This document shows, in pieces, positions 13,118-13,302 of a stretch of 13,302 nucleotides of DNA (position 1 is its first letter; each line of letters begins with the position of its first letter). Below the pieces are notes generated by a model, which ran no database searches, was not told where the DNA came from, and saw only the letters and a list, made by a program, of their open reading frames with translations. Source of the DNA: Bacillota bacterium (GTDB lineage: Bacteria > Bacillota > UBA4882 > UBA8346); the NCBI GenBank assembly GCA_023435225.1, contig JAEYRX010000018.1:1-13302 (forward strand), in the 5' to 3' direction. Both the position numbers and the translations under genes were made by a program.

Positions 13118-13302
13118 GAGAAGCGGGTTAACCTTGAATAATGAGATTACATATTATTTTGCGATTAAAGCGAAGTATGGTTATAAAGTTAACTCAGCAT
13201 AAGTTATTGGTGGTGTGATAATACAGGCATTAACTAGCTTACCAAAGATAATATGTTCACAAAAGCGCCGGTTAAGTCGGTAACAATACTCGTTTAAGTA
13301 TC
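13118..13302. other. Gene-free window end
   Basis: No open frame of useful length, promoter or conserved repeat was recognised in these 185 bases. A short frame around 13133-13200 (ending AIKAKYGYKVNSA) is too short to call. The next gene presumably begins beyond the window. Confidence 0.4.

Noticed and set aside
1..13302. CRISPR array, tRNA or rRNA genes
   Set aside because: No regularly spaced repeats with unique spacers and no cloverleaf or rRNA-like sequence were recognised; the repeats present are dispersed inverted repeats.

Overview
The window looks like the chromosome of an AT-rich bacterium, probably a low-GC Bacillota (clostridial or related lineage). Most genes have strong GGAGG-type ribosome binding sites, TTG is used as a start codon at least once, intrinsic terminators are frequent, and there are lipoprotein signals and seven-TM sensor kinases. 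This taxonomic call is an inference from style. No rRNA, tRNA, phage or CRISPR genes are visible.

Layout. Positions 1-540 hold a small cysteine-rich protein gene interrupted by an in-frame TAG. Positions 667-1386 encode a stand-alone GT51 (peptidoglycan transglycosylase-like) membrane protein. Positions 1747-2163 encode a CGGC-domain protein. From 2293 to 9399 there is a repeatedly duplicated two-component system: kinase HK1 with regulator RR1 (2293-4723), regulator RR2 (5201-5860) followed by an N-terminally truncated kinase (6021-6683), a short repeat lipoprotein (6865-7380), and a second full-length kinase HK2 (7582-9399) with no regulator gene, only a possible remnant of one. Downstream are a 575-residue exported protein of probable beta-propeller type (9611-11338), a GH16 glucanase-like lipoprotein (11606-12472) and an ICMT/PEMT-type membrane methyltransferase (12541-13068).

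Regulation. Four promoter regions (before RR2, the repeat lipoprotein, the 575-residue protein and the GH16 lipoprotein) each carry two copies of the inverted repeat TGACA-N2-TGTCA spaced 21-22 bp centre to centre. In the clearest two cases the second copy lies just upstream of a -35 box. The two full kinase genes lack these sites. The simplest model is that RR1 and RR2, whose recognition helices are nearly identical, bind these sites and switch on RR2 and a set of cell-surface or secreted proteins.

Repeats. The intergenic regions are rich in hairpins of about 84-112 bp. Four (A 1375-1457, B 1594-1677, C 5872-5955, D 5967-6050) have the same architecture: a 14-16 bp outer stem, flexible spacers and an inner stem closed by an 8-nt loop GGYTTTWG. 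The stems differ among copies by compensatory changes. Two others (2149-2246 and 7405-7501) are IS5-like MITEs with 16-bp terminal inverted repeats starting GGAAGCGCT and 4-bp target duplications (TTAT, CTAA); their inner hairpin loop, GGTATTAG, resembles that of A-D. Both MITEs sit immediately upstream of the two full-length kinase genes. The covarying hairpin family and the tandem-operator regulon are the most novel-looking signals here.
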